Shown here: one piece after another, positions 12,430-24,369 of the stretch | Numbering within the stretch: the first letter of the stretch is position 1 | How the letters are laid out: each line of letters starts with the position of its first letter | DNA from: Craterostigma plantagineum | Taxonomy: Eukaryota > Streptophyta > Magnoliopsida > Lamiales > Linderniaceae | Direction: 5' to 3' | Length of the DNA stretch: 64,000 nucleotides | Assembly (NCBI GenBank): GCA_027422505.1 | Contig: JAPQWV010000739.1 | Span: 186,001 to 250,000 of the forward strand | The notes under the pieces: generated by a model | The model's database searches: none | Seen by the model: only the letters and a program-made list of their open reading frames with translations | Told to the model about the DNA's origin: nothing | Position numbers and translations under genes: made by a program

Positions 12430-12879
12430 ATGGTAAAAGACATCACCAAGGATGTTGAAGAGATGAGCCTTGTCGCGGTAGTGTCTGAAGTGAACATGGT
12501 TGGGTCAAATCCAAAGGAGTCGTGGATCAATACCGGCGCAACGAGACATGTTTGCACAAACTGGAGTCTCTTCTCAACCTTTGAGACGGTTGAAGAAGAA
12601 AAAATCTATATGTGCAACTCGGTTGTGGCTAACGTGGAAGGGAAAGGAAATGTGCTGCTGAAGATGACGTCCGGAAAAGTAGTAACGCTGAAAGATGTAT
12701 TGTACGCACCAGAAATTCATAAGAACCTAGTATCGAGGTGCTTGTTAAACAAGCACGTGTTTTGTATTGTGTTTGAGTCGGACAAAGTGATTTTGTCTAA
12801 GTCCAGTATGTTTGTAGGGAAAGGGTATGCTACCGATGGGTTGTTTAAGATTAATGTAATGACTGTGGTCAATGAATAA
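12430..12879 (+). pseudogene. Ty1/copia protease region
   Basis: Contains SWINTGATRHVC, the protease active-site region in which the catalytic Asp of DTGA is Asn. The downstream VTLKDVLYAPEIHKNLVS matches the conserved end of the copia protease domain. The loss of Asp argues the enzyme is dead. Confidence 0.88.
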
Positions 12880-13744
12880 AAAAAATTCTTCAGTTTACTT
12901 GCTTCAATCTTTCAACCTATGGCATGGCAGATTAGGTCACGTTAATTTTAATTTGATACGTCGATTAATTAACTTGAACCATATTCCTACATTTGAAATC
13001 GATGCGAAACATAAATGCAAAATTTGCGTTGAGGCAAAACTGATCAGATCATCATTCCCTACGATAACACGAAGCATCGAACCGCTTGAATTTATTCATA
13101 GCGATGCATGTGACTTGAAAAGTGTTCAGTCACGAGGTGGAAATAAATATTTCATAACGTTTATTGATGATAGCATGAAATATTGCTATGTATATTTGCT
13201 TAAAAGCAAAGTTGAAGCGTTGGAAAAATTTATTCAACATAACATCGAAGTTGAAAACCAACTCGGTAAGAAAATAAAACGATTTAGAAGTGTCGGGGTG
13301 GCGAATACGAAGTACTGATCGATAACTTCTGTCCGGAGCATGGTATTATTCATGAGGTGACTGCACCGTATTCACCCCAATCAAATGGGGTCGCGGAACG
13401 TAAAAATTGCACATTGAAAGAAATGATGAATACGATATTGTTAAGTTCAGGCTTACCGCCTAATATGTGGGGCGAAGCTATATTATCGAGAAATTACCTT
13501 TTAAGTAGGATTCCTCGAAAGAAAGAAAATAAGACTCCATATGAAATTATGGAAAGAAAAGACGCCATCCTACCAACATTTGAGAATGTGGGGGTGTTTG
13601 GCCAAGGTAGTCATACCAACACCTAAAGTGGTAGAAATCGGTCTTAACGATGTGACGGCATACCGGTTTCTTGTATATGATTCGAAAATACCGGATATAC
13701 ACAAGAATTCTATAATGGAATCTAGGAATGCATGTTTCTTTTAA
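12872..13744 (+). pseudogene. Ty1/copia GAG-pre-integrase and integrase, frameshifted
   Basis: FNLWHGRLGHVNF starts the zinc-binding pre-integrase segment, ending CKICVEAKL. The integrase core follows with IHSDACD and FIDDSMKYCYVYLLKSK. A stop at about 13316-13318 precedes the next piece (13357), with TAPYSPQSNGVAERKN holding the third acidic residue. Another shift separates the end (13541-13744). Confidence 0.88.
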
Positions 13745-13897
13745 AATGTATTTCCTTATAAGTCCAATGATGGATCGAGTCCGTCTAAACGAACTAATGA
13801 GGAAACCGAAAACCCTAATCCGGTTCTTGACTTAGAACCGAGGTGAAGCATACGAGCTAGAATAGAGAAATCGTTTGATGATGATTTCGTTACTTAT

Positions 13898-14090
13898 TTG
13901 CTCGAGAAGGAACCACTGACTTATGATGAAGCAGTGAGCTCCACAGAGGGACCTTTGTGGAAAGAGGCCATTAAAAGCGAAATCGATTCTGTTCTACAGA
14001 ATCACACTTGGGAACTAGTAGATCTCCCACAAGGGTGTAAACCTTGTGACGAGAATAAACTCTGTAAGGATGATACTTGCGATTGCATCC
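13898..14090 (+). pseudogene. start of copia reverse transcriptase, cut by solo LTR
   Basis: EPLTYDEAVSS, LWKEAIKSEIDSVL and HTWELVDLPQGCKP are the conserved N-terminal RT segment of copia elements. After a degenerate stretch the sequence is interrupted at 14090 by the solo LTR; RT coding resumes at 15777. Confidence 0.88.
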
Positions 14091-14483
14091 TGTAGACAAT
14101 TAAAATTAATTGTCTATTTAGATCATTGGGATTTGTTAAAATTAATTCCAAGAAATTAAATTAAGTCTTTTAATTAAATTACTATTTATTGATATCTATA
14201 AATTAATCTCAAGTTAATAAATAGTTTATTTAATTAATAAATTATTATCATATATATTCCTTTTATACAAAATCCTATACATGGTAAATATGTGTAGAGA
14301 TTTGCTAAATAAGTAAAGGAATCAAATCAAATATCGTAAAATGACAGATATTGAGAGAATCAAGTCGAATATGGAATCAATCAAATCAAAAAAAATCAAA
14401 TCATATATGGATAAATCCACATAAATATGGAATAAATCATCCCAAAAAGATTATGCTATCCGTAATTGTGAATTCTCTACGGC

Positions 14484-14490
14484 TATAAAT
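14484..14490 (+). promoter_or_regulatory. TATA box of the solo LTR
   Basis: GGCTATAAATCAGGGG has the typical plant LTR promoter layout, about 400 bp after the LTR start. Confidence 0.65.
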
Positions 14491-14639
14491 CAGGGGCTTC
14501 AGAATTCAGAAGGGACAAGTCAAAAACACTCAAGAAAACACGAGCTTCAAGAAACGATATAAGACTTTTAAAAGCTTTCGATTTCTCTGCGAAGTTCATC
14601 GTGTTTTGAGTAAAACATTGAAGACGGTCGAAGATCTTG

Positions 14640-14965
14640 AAGACGTTCGAGGACGAAGATCGAAGACGCTCGAAGATTGAAGACGTTCGAAGGCAAGGAT
14701 CGAAGACGCTCGAAGATCGAAGACGCTCGAAGATTGAAGACGTTCGAGGACGAAGATCGAAGATGCTCGGAGATCGAAGACATTCGAGGACGAAGATCGA
14801 AGACGCTCGAAGATTGAAGACGCTCGAGGACGTAGATCGAAGACGCTCGGAGATCGAGGACGTTCGAGGACGAAGATCGAAGACGCTCGAAGATTGAAGA
14901 CATTCGAGGACAAAGATCGAAGACGCTCGAAGATCGAAGACGTTCGAGGACGAAGATCGAAGATT
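14640..14965. repeat. 40-bp minisatellite, about 8 copies
   Basis: The unit runs ACGTTCGAGGACGAAGATCG plus a second 20-mer AAGACGCTCGAAGATTGAAG. Copies differ by a few bases and one is truncated to about 17 bp. The plus strand is strongly purine-rich. From 14966 to 15230 a looser repeat with GAAGATCAAGCCTTGAAGAT continues. Confidence 0.9.
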
Positions 14966-15234
14966 CGAAGACGAAGATCAAGCCTTGAAGATCTGAAGAA
15001 TCGAAGACGAAGATCAAGCCTTGAAGATATGAAGACTCGAAGATTCGAAGATCAAGCCTTGAAGATTTGACGACGAAGCCTTGAAGATTTGAATAATCGA
15101 AGGTCGAAGATTTGAAGACGAAGCCTCGAAGATTTGAAGAATCGAAGATCGAAGATTCGAAGACGAAGATCAAGCCTTGAAGACTTGAAGACTCGAAGAT
15201 TTGAAGATCAAGAACGCGCCTCAAGAAATCAAAG

Positions 15235-15520
15235 CCCAAGATCAAGCCCAAAGTTCAAAGCCCAAGTTCAAGAATCGAATCCCAAGCTCGAGATTCGAAG
15301 CCCAAGTTCCAGAATCAAATCTCAAGCTCAAGACTCGAAGCCCAAGTTCAAGAATCAAGACCCAAGCTCAAGATTCAAAGCCAAGTTCAAGAATCGAATC
15401 CCAAGCTCGAGATTCGAAGCCGAAGTTCCAGAATCAAATCTCAAGCTCATGACTCAAAGCCCAAGTTCGAGAATCAAGACCCAAGCTCAAGATTCAAAGC
15501 ACAAGTTCAAGAATTAAAGC
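15235..15520. repeat. second minisatellite block, about 40-bp period
   Basis: The unit is CCCAAGTTCAAGAATCGAAT followed by CCCAAGCTCGAGATTCGAAG, two related 20-mers. It has the same 40-bp period as the upstream block but a different sequence. Confidence 0.87.
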
Positions 15521-15776
15521 CTAAGACCAAGCTCACGACTCGAAGATCAAACTCAAAGGCTCGAGAACTGAAGACTTTCGTGACCAAGCCCAAAAGCCCA
15601 CGAAGGAACTTCAACGAAGGCCCAAATCAATGAATTTCAATACCCAAGAATTTCCCAAAGTCCTTGAAGAATCGGAGGAATAAGTAGAGATAGAGCCCAA
15701 TAAATTTCATTAAATTATATTTGTACTATTTTTCGATAATTCAATATTCAAATAAAAGAAAATACGTTACACATCC

Positions 15777-16970
15777 TTAAGAAATTTGGAAGTACATCAG
15801 ATGGATGTCAAAACAGCTTTCTTAAACGGTGATCTTGATGAAGGAATATACATGGAGCAACCTGAGGGGTTTCAGGCTCCTAGGACCGGAAAGAAAGTCT
15901 GTAAATTAATTAAGTCATTGAATGGATTAAAACAATCACCAAAGAAATGGCACGAGAAATTTGACCATGCAACGATAACGAGTGGTTTCAAAATCAATTA
16001 GTGCGACGAATGTGTCTACTCGAGAGAAGCTTTCGATGATTATATCATTTATGTATGTATGTTGACGACATACTTATTGTCGGTAGTAGTGACAAAATAG
16101 TCAAATCTACCAAGAATATGTTAAATTCAAAATTTGACATGAAAGACATGGGACTTGCTGATGTGATTTTAGGAGTTAAAATCATACGAATGAGTGAGGG
16201 TCTTGTCCTGAGTCAAACTCATTACGTAGACAAAATATTGGAAAAGTTCAGCAAGGATGATCTTGGTGTCGCTAGAACATTATTAGATTGAAGTGTTCAT
16301 TTATCGGAAAATCGTGGTGGTATTTCTCAAGTAGAATACTCACGGATTATTGGAAGCCTAATGTATCAAATGAGTTGTACTAGGCCGGATCTTGCATATG
16401 CTATAAGTAAGTTGAGTTCATATACGAGCAATCCCAGTCCGGAACAATGTACTGCTATCGTAAGAGTGCTGGGATACATACGGTATACTCGAGATTACGT
16501 ATGCACTATGGTAGATATCCAGCTGTGGTAGAAGGCTACATATATGCAAACTGGATATCTGACACGAAGGACTCGAAAAGCACCAGTGCCTACGTGTTTA
16601 CACTAGCGGGGCTGCTGTGTCATGGAAATCCTCGAAACAAACTGTTATAGCAAGATCCACTATGGAATCCGAGTTTATTGCCTTGGATAAATGTGGAGAA
16701 GAAGCTGAATGGTTGCGCCATTTCTTGCAGGATATTCCTAAGTGGGAAAGACATGTACCGCCTATATGTATACACTGCGATAGCCAATCTGCGATTGGAC
16801 GAGCATAGAGTACTATGTATAACGGTAAGTCGAGACACATGCATCGTCGACGTAATACACTTAGGCAACTGCTCTCAACTGGGGTTATTTCGATTGATTA
16901 CGTGAAATCGGCGGATAACATTGTGGATCCGCTAACCAAAGAGTTTACAGAGATGCGGTAGAAAGCTAAC
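15777..16970 (+). pseudogene. Ty1/copia reverse transcriptase and RNase H remnants
   Basis: RT resumes after the solo LTR with VHQMDVKTAFLNGDLDEGIY and MEQPEGF, then KSLNGLKQSPKKWHEKF. The catalytic YVDDILIVGSS lies at about 16055. RNase H follows with [30 protein letters not shown] and later [17 protein letters not shown]. At least three frame changes and an internal stop after 15999 make it non-functional. Confidence 0.9.
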
Positions 16971-17525
16971 AAAAGGAATGACTTAAAGCCTTAAAGTACA
17001 AAATTGCTAAGAAGGAAAACTACCTATGTGACTGGAGATCCCAAAATCTAGGTTCAAAGGGACAACCTACTTTTAGGACTTAGTTTCACTGTGGGGGATA
17101 ACCCCGCTCATTCCTGTCAAGAAACAGTGATGACGGAAAAGGCTAGCATTATGATGCTTTAATGACTATCATAGAGTATTGATGGAAGACGTGAGAAGTC
17201 ACCTATGTTAGGGAGAAGTGGGGCTGCTTCAAAAGAGAACTAAAAGGCTTAGTTCTTTAGAAACACTCGCAGAATCAGGACGTGTTCATGGCCAAAAACG
17301 AACAAAACTATGAGAACGGAACAAAGTTAATGATCTTTGTGTATTTTATGTAGGTTCATTTACACGAGAAAACGGGACAGTTCAAAGACATCGTGTCTAC
17401 TGGACTGCTAGTAAATCAAACGTACTTTACAAGGAGGAAGTTCAAATGGTAAGCCATACTATTCTCTATGAAGACATCAGAAGATGAACATGAAATCTAA
17501 ACCAATTCCCATTCATGTGGGGAAT

Positions 17526-18415
17526 TGTTGGATAAAACAAATGTGTTTTATTTTGGGCTTTGTGATTAAGAATTATGTTAAGGGAATAAAAGGAATGAGT
17601 TGTTGTCCAACATTGGGAAAACAACAAGCTTTCACCCATCTTATGTATAGATGTGGAAATATTAGTTCTAAAAGATATAGCTAATATCATGCCACATGTA
17701 AGTCGCTCGCGTGTGCGCGCAGGGGGGGTGCAAATCGGGCCGACTTGTGTGCGAACGCGCGACCCGCGCACAAGAATGCCGAAGCGAAAACTAGCGGGCT
17801 TGATAAACCCGCGTTTTAGTCCGGTTTTGCTACTTTTATTCCCAGTACTAATGTGTCTTGCGTGTGCAGACAATACCTGACTGGACTATTCTCCAATACC
17901 GGACCGGTATTGAGATCGACTGGGTTGTACTGAGAGACCGGTACCGGAGGGCTGAGACTGGACTGCTCACATGAGCAGTACCGGACTGGACTGCTCGCAA
18001 TGCGAGATCGGTTAGCTAGACTGACCGGCGACTGTTAGTATACTTGAAGTCCAACGGACAGCCCTTTTGAGAGGCCATAACTGTACCATTAAAGAGACAT
18101 TTTAAAGTCATTAAAATGGCTCTTTAAAGCGATAGTTACTCAGTCGTAATGGGACCTTTAAGCTAGCCAACGATTATAATCCTATAAAGATAGGATCATT
18201 CTCAGTGGAGAAAAACACGAGAAAATTCACTATCTAATTTCATCTTATAGCTTTTCCAGTTCGTCGTTGGTGTTGTTTCGTGCTAAACAAACACCAAGTA
18301 ATTTCAAAGTATCCTGGGATTTCGAAGTATCCTGAGAAATAGACGCTCATAAAACCTCAAGCACAATCGTGATGGAGCGAATCTATTTTAAGGAAATTGT
18401 GCTTACACAGTCTTC
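17526..18415 (+). repeat. 3' LTR of the plus-strand copia (right end inferred)
   Basis: Starts TGTTGGATAAAAC and repeats the 5' copy up to about 17880. The remainder, including a run of ACCGGAC/CTGGACTGCTC motifs, has no counterpart in the 5' copy. The end near the TTACACAG at about 18405 is a guess. Confidence 0.65.
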
Positions 18416-19653
18416 GTAACACTCTCATGTTATTTGTCCGATCGGTCTACCATACACAACCAACATAAACAACGGAGTGTCCTTTGATTCCCAATAATTG
18501 ATTAGTGGACTTCAAGATCCGAGTTAGTGTTTAGGCATTGGAAATGGGGTTTTGAACCATGTTAAGATATGAAGTTACGGTGGCTATGCTGCTCGAGTTA
18601 CATGTGTAACCCATCAAAGATAAACTATTATATTCCAACGTAAAAGATTTATATTCTTTATAAAACTATTGTGGCCGAGCAACATGTGTAATCCACTAAG
18701 AGCCTATTATAGTTATTCAAATAAAATACTAAGAGCGTATTATATTTATTCAAATAAAATATTTCTTTAGGTCAAACATTTACCTACAATTGCCATGTTA
18801 CGTGGGAGATATGAAAAGCGAAAGATGACATGTGAGTTTGAAGGTTGACTGGGCTACCCATTCCCTCTTTTATAGTATCATATTAATAGATAAGTCGATA
18901 ATTTCCATTTATGTTTCCAGTAGCATCAAACATTGCCAGCAATTTAAATAAACAAATATGCAGAAACTTTAAAACAGAGAAATTCCTGAGGCAACTACGG
19001 AATATACAAATTGAGTCACGTAATTTCGCACAACTCGCAGCTACGACAAATTGAACATACACGACAACAATAACGTAAACATTATTAGAAAATAATCTAA
19101 TAAAACGTTGACTGCATCCTTAGAACAAAAGAAGATGCCTACCTGTTAGAAGTCTCCAAAGTCTTCATGAATTAATGGTCTCTGCAGAAGCTCTATATGA
19201 CCACCACCTGAATCACTCCTCAAATTCACCCTATTTTAAAAGAGGATCGACTGCAAAACAATCAACAACAATTCCTCCGGTCTCCTGTTTCCCTTGAAAA
19301 CCAACATATTCAGTACCATCCTTCCCAAAAGAAGGGTGTAAACTTATCTTCGAGCACCTAACAAAGTGGCTTTAAATCGCGCAACAACCTTGGCAATAAC
19401 CAGTCGAACTTGGAACAGTCAATAATTGGGTTGGAAACAGTCGATTCCGAGCGAGGACTTGTCCCCAGCTTCGTCGTTTTTAGGGATGGGCTTCTCCTTC
19501 TCATGAGGGACGTGCATTCCCCAACCGTGATTCTAAAGACTGAGGCAAGTGAGCATCACGGACCAAGCGGACTTGAGGACGATGGGGTTCCCCTACATAC
19601 ATAGAAACCCGAGAAGAGTTCGGAGTGATAGCTGATTCATTTTCATGTGGGCC
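18416..19653. other. unassigned sequence, possible decayed gene fragment on minus strand
   Basis: No clear open gene. On the minus strand short coding-like pieces appear, for example SDSGGGHIELLQRPLIHEDF (about 19150-19220) and NPIVLKSAWSVM (about 19560-19595), but they are broken and I do not recognise a family. Confidence 0.35.
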
Positions 19654-20662
19654 CAGTGTTTGAAAAGCGACCGCCTAGGCGAGCCTAGGCGATCGCCTCC
19701 TCTAGACGACCTCGAAAACGCCTGGGAATAGTTCAGGCGAGGCGAAATCGATCAGGCGATCGCCTCTCCCGACTAGGCGCTCGCTTAGCCCAGGCGAAGG
19801 TCAGGCGAGGCGAAATCAGTTTTATTTTTTTTTTTTAACTTTTTTTAATAAACCCCTCAATTTAATATATGCTATACCGAAAATAAAAAAAGAATCCTCT
19901 AACCCTAATAGAAGGAAACAGCGTCCACTTCCACCCTCATAGCAGCAACTGAAATTATTTTATCCTGTGCGCCCGCCTGCCGCCGCCGCCGCTCGCCGAC
20001 CGCCGCCGCCGCTCGCCGACCTCCGCCCGCCGCCGGTGCTGCCGCCTAGTGGAGTGGGTATAGCCAACTTTATGTTATGACACTTCAATTTCTCCAATTT
20101 GTACAATAAGTCTATTGATACCTAGTTTTTTATTTCTGATTTTGGGTATTTTGGGGTTGGGGTTCTACATTTAGAAAACAATGAGTTCAACTTCAAATGA
20201 TCCGGCATGGAAGTATTGTAGATTGGATGATCCCAAAGTGAAGAACAATGTCACTTGCAATTTTTCTGGGTAAGTAACCAAGGGCGGAAGTTATCGGGCT
20301 AAGCAACATTTAGCCGGAAATTCAACGAGTGTTAGAAAGTGCGATAAGGTTCCATCACATGTCCGGGATGAAATAAAAGCCTTCATGGATAGTAAGTCGA
20401 AGGCAAAGGAAAACGAGGCATCATGGGGCCAATGCCCGAATTTGACGCGGTTTCGGGATATGGCTTAGGTGATGATGAAGAAGATGAAGAGGTGAGAGAG
20501 GTTGGTTCGATGTTTAAAAAGAAGTTTGGTGCAAGTGGGAGTGTTGGGAGTGGGAGTAGTACGACTAATGCAAAGAAGCAAAAAGGAGCGGATATAAGAG
20601 GTCCAATGGATCGTTTTACAATATTGCGTCATTGTTATCGTCGAATCCAAATAAAATATTAA
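19654..20662 (+). mobile_element. left end of a hAT transposon with transposase start
   Basis: Begins CAGTGTTTGAAAAGCGACCG, followed to 19817 by a GC-rich array of AGGCGATCGCCT/CCTAGGCG palindromic motifs, then a transposase start. The right end is not found; DNA beyond 20662 is different and an LTR element follows at 20745. The terminal 12 bases match those of the MITE at 53639. Confidence 0.7.
20181..20662 (+). pseudogene. hAT transposase N-terminus with BED zinc finger, broken
   Basis: Starts ATG at 20181. SNDPAWKYCRLDDPKVKNNV, TCNFSG and YRAKQHLAG form a BED zinc finger, in which the second Cys of the CxxC pair is replaced by Ser and the next codon is a TAA stop (20271-20273). The linker VPSHVRDEIKAFM follows. 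An acidic stretch (GLGDDEEDEEVREVGS) is in another frame from 20423. No catalytic or dimerisation domain is present. Confidence 0.8.
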
Positions 20663-20744
20663 TAAAACTGAAACTGGGTAGTACCATTTTGTCTTAGAAA
20701 TATCTAAATCTCAAACTTTACCTGTTACCTCGAGTGGAGACTGG

Positions 20745-21372
20745 TGTTGGGGTTGAGCGGTAAATATTTAATTTCGGACCAGCGGTAGTTGTATTTGGAC
20801 TCCGCGACAATTTATGGGAATATTAATTAAAGCCGAAATGACACCGGAAAAACACCAAGATTTTTACGTGGTTCGGCCAATACCGCCTACATCCACGGAG
20901 AGACAATAATTCTACTATATTTGATAATATTACACCGTACAATATAACGTTCGTTTTTAAACCCAAACTCGAGCCCCTTACCCACTCTCAATTACCACAG
21001 TAAAACTGCACATGCTCTTACCCTTATCCACCCGAAGGTGGATTATCTTTTACCTCTCACTCTCAATCTCTCTCTCTAGACTCTCATTTGGGGTGATTAT
21101 AATTGACGAATCATCAGCCTATTTATAGATATCTTCACCTCTTCTGGGCAACTCGAAACGATGGCCAGGAATCCGCCGCGTCGCTCAGTTCTGGACCGCT
21201 CGAAACCGGTGGCCAGAAATCCGCTGCATCGCCAGTTGATATGAGGCGCTCATTGTTTATCTTTAAGAATTTTCTTTTTCCTTTATATATATAAAATAAT
21301 ATTATAATATTATATAATATTATTTTATTATTATTTTATTTCTTTTTTTTCTGCCTGGCGGATGGCCTAACA
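20745..21372 (-). repeat. 3' LTR (minus strand sense) of the non-autonomous element
   Basis: Matches 22735-23343 with several indels and substitutions. Reverse-complement ends are TGTTAGGCCATC and CCCAACA. Confidence 0.85.
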
Positions 21373-21385
21373 ATTGTCCCCCGCC
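21373..21385 (-). other. polypurine tract of the non-autonomous element
   Basis: On the minus strand GGCGGGGGACAAT precedes the TG of the 3' LTR. Confidence 0.7.
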
Positions 21386-22720
21386 AGCCGCATTCGAATA
21401 TCCGAGCATCGTCTTCAGCACCGTCAAGCACTCATCCCAGCAAGTTTGTCTGAGAGTAACTCGTTCGTAAATACCACGAACGTCCATTGGCCTTCCTTGT
21501 ACCTGCTACATATATTCGAATCAAGAATTCAGGTCCTACCCACTTGATTCATCACGCGGCCAATCCTATGTACAGTTGTCGAACCGACTCTATCCGTCAA
21601 TTATGAAGAGGGACTTCGACGCAACCCCTTCTCCAGCAGGACTTTCCTTCTCACGATCGTCTGCCTTTTCACCACGCGCGCGCGATTTTTGTGAACCCAT
21701 CGAAGTCAGAGTAACACTCCCGCCTAGACGATACAAACCCCCACGCTCTTCTCCTTTCTGTAGGACTTTTTCCGCCACGTGTGATTTTACAGACTCTCCC
21801 TGCTATGAAACCCCATAGCCCTGGAATCTGACCGGCTCAAAAATATTAAAAACTACGCAACTTTGGGACAACGTCACACCATCCAAAATGTACACCGCTC
21901 CACCAACGATTTTGATTTTCCCTGTTCCAACACACCGAACAACACAACGATATCCATCGGCCCATGGAGATCGAAAAAATCGTTCTCATTTTTCGAAACG
22001 CATCAAAATATTCTCTTGGAGCAAACCCGAATTTAATATCCTTCTTCCTAAGAACGAGTGCCATCATTAGAGACTGTGAGAACGTGTCTAAGATGAACTG
22101 TGTGCTACCCCCGCATGTGGAATTTTCCTAGCCGCTTGTCCTTCCTCCAAGTCGGACCGTTTCTCCTGATGTGTCCCGACTCACCACCGAATCAGAAAAT
22201 AAGGTAAGAAGCAACATGGCCTTACTTCTTCCTCTCCGACACATCATAACCCCAAAAATTTCGTCATTTACTCCGACTTTTCCCGTCTTCCATCAAAGCT
22301 TATCAACCAGCCTTGATAAACGAGCACATCCTTCACTCTTCTCTGCCGCAGAGTGAAATCTCTCGCACTAGCACATTGTCGCACTTTGCTGTCATCCGTC
22401 GCTATTATCCTTGCAGAGATTCAACAGCCCATCCCAAATAGTACTGATCAGATAATTCCCAGGAAAGGCTAGCGACCTGCCTCACAGCACTATTGCCATA
22501 ACTCGCCAAAACTCCACCGCCGCACAAGCTCCGCCCACACCGAGCATCCCGTCAATGTCCATCTTGTACCATTATTTCTTCAGCACAAGGCATCACCTCG
22601 TTGAACGTCGCTCTGACACTGGCTCCCCCCAATCGATAATCCCTTCCGATATCTTTTCCGATGTGAAAGTTCAGACACAGCTGCAACCACATAGCATACT
22701 CAGAATACCAGGAGGACCTT

Positions 22721-22732
22721 GCTCTGAAACCA
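22721..22732 (-). other. primer binding site of the non-autonomous element
   Basis: On the minus strand TGGTTTCAGAGC lies two bases after the 5' LTR end. It differs by one base from the common tRNA-Met type TGGTATCAGAGC. Confidence 0.75.
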
Positions 22733-22734
22733 CT

Positions 22735-23343
22735 TGTTGGGGTTGAGCGGTAAAGATTTAATTTTGGGCCAGTGGTAGTTGTATTTGGACCCCGCGATAA
22801 TTTATCATGATATTAATTAAAGCCGAAATGACACCAATAAACACCGAGATTTTTACGTGGGTCGGCCAATACCGCCTACATCCACTGAGAGACAATAGTT
22901 TTTTACTATATTTGAGTATATTACACCGTCAAAATAACACTCGTGTTTAAACCCAAAACCCGAGCCCCTTACCCACCTCGGTAATGTTTTTGTACCCACC
23001 CTCAATTACCACAGTAAAACTGCACCCACTCTCACCCTTATCCACCCGAAGGTGGATTATCTTTTACCTCTCACTCTCAGATCTATCTCTCTCTAGACTC
23101 TCATTTGGGGTGATTATAACTGAAGAATCATCAGCCTATTTATAGATATCTTCACCGCTTCTGAACCACTCAAAACCGGTGGCCAGGAATCTGCCTCGTC
23201 GCCAGTTGATAAGGGTCACTCATTCTTTATCTTTAAAAATTTTCTTTTTCCTTTATATATATAACATAATATTATAATATTATATAATATTATTTTATTA
23301 TTATTGTTTTTTCTTTTTTTTATGCCTGGTGGCTAGCCTAACA
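22735..23343 (-). repeat. 5' LTR (minus strand sense) of the non-autonomous element
   Basis: 609 bp, starting TGTTAGGCTAGCC on the minus strand. It carries CTATAAATAGGC (near 23140), a TATA-like promoter, and an AT-rich (TAATATTAT)n tract in U3. Confidence 0.83.
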
Positions 23344-23394
23344 ACCGGCCCTATTCCTGCTTTTATAAAAGTATAGAAGTACAGATATAGATAT

Positions 23395-24115
23395 AAAAAA
23401 AGTTAGTTGTCTAACCTAACCTACCTCCTAACAAGCGCCGCATACAACAGTAGCACTTCCTCCCTCCTCTCCTCCTCCCCTAGTGGAGGTTGGGGGAGTT
23501 CCTCTCTTCTTTGTTTTGTGTTTTGTAAAATACGAACGTGGGTGTCAGCACCACCACCCATCTCGCCGTCGCCACCATCTGGGGGCTTGGAGCTCGAGAT
23601 AGCGGCTTAGCCAAGGGAGGAGCTGAGGAAGGAGGCTTGGGCTGTCAATGTTCTTGCCTTCATTCGCCGCGCCATCGTCTTCTACCGCCGTTGACCAACG
23701 CGCTGACATCCCCTCCCTCTGTTCGACCACCCACCTCATCGCCTTATCTCCTTCGCCGTTCGATCTTCCGGCCGCCGAGTCACCGCCTGCCGCCACACCC
23801 TCTTACGCCCAGCCACTTTGGGTCGTGACGTGTTCTCCTCGGGGGAGTTTCTCCTTTTGGAGTTTCCTCCCCTTTGTAGGAGTTTTTTCTCCCCTTCTGG
23901 GAGCCTTTCCCTCCCTTCGTGGGAGTGTTTCTTCTCCCCTTGTGGAAGTCCCCTTCGGGGCTTTCTTTTCCCTTTTTGGGACTTGAGAATGGACATTTGG
24001 GCTATCACCGATCTTCTACGCAACAGAAATAATCGATCATATTGTAATATTTTGATTGTTACTCTATTTTACTTTTTGTCCATTTTATGAAATGAAATCC
24101 TCATTCTCTAAAAAA
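23395..24115 (+). mobile_element. possible retroposon with A-rich tail
   Basis: A transcript-like stretch ends with TTTTATGAAATGAAATCCTC and a short A run (about 24110), as in 3' ends of plant LINE-type retroposons. AGATATAGATATA occurs on both sides (about 23384-23396 and 24119-24131) and may be a target duplication, but it is simple sequence. The body is rich in GGGAG/CTCCC and has no recognised protein. Confidence 0.4.
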
Positions 24116-24369
24116 AGTATAGATATAGATATAGAATTGTGTGCAAAGGAATATATCAGAATTGTGAGTAATAACACCTTCAAATATCGGACACGCACCT
24201 CGCAGTCACAGCTTCTCGTCGGAACTGCGCACCTCAATGCCGGCTCAGGCCACCGACGTCGCACCTCAGCCCACCGCCGTCCACCTCAGCCACCGTCGCC
24301 CCGCACCTCAACCACCTCATTCCGGATTGATTTAAACCTAAAAGTATGAATTGTTGAGAACCCTAATTT

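Larger units (their letters stand above)
14091..15771 (+). mobile_element. solo LTR (1681 bp) with internal tandem repeats
   Basis: Starts TGTAGACAATT and ends ACGTTACA, with the 5-bp duplication CATCC at 14086-14090 and 15772-15776. The copia RT reading resumes directly after the second CATCC, which confirms a clean insertion. A TATA box at 14484-14490 and an AATAAAAG signal near 15751 fit LTR promoter and polyadenylation positions, so the transcribed R region would include the tandem repeats. No internal domain remains, as expected for LTR-LTR recombination. Family not recognised. Confidence 0.87.
11157..18415 (+). mobile_element. decayed Ty1/copia retrotransposon split by a solo LTR
   Basis: Two related LTR copies (about 11157-11520 and 17526-18415) flank Gag, protease, integrase, reverse transcriptase and RNase H remnants, all on the plus strand and broken by many stops and shifts. 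The 5' LTR lacks most of its 3' half and no primer site is visible. A solo LTR sits inside the pol region. The right boundary is inferred. Confidence 0.85.
20745..23343 (-). mobile_element. non-autonomous LTR retrotransposon, minus strand (2.6 kb)
   Basis: Two direct repeats of 628 and 609 bp flank 1.36 kb without recognisable retroviral domains. Primer site and polypurine tract show that it reads on the minus strand. The flanks ACTGG (20740-20744) and ACCGG (23344-23348) are a near-match 5-bp duplication. The internal part has only short unrecognised frames, so mobility would need enzymes from another element (TRIM/LARD-like). Confidence 0.82.

Noticed and set aside
14568..15517. Open frames of up to 227 codons rich in SSIFVLERL or KFKNQ-like repeats
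   Set aside because: They come from the 40-bp minisatellites in the solo LTR, open on both strands by composition.
23538..24023. Short open frames in the 23.5-24.0 kb GC/CT-rich stretch
   Set aside because: They overlap on both strands and are Pro/Ser-rich without any motif; better explained as a retroposon body.
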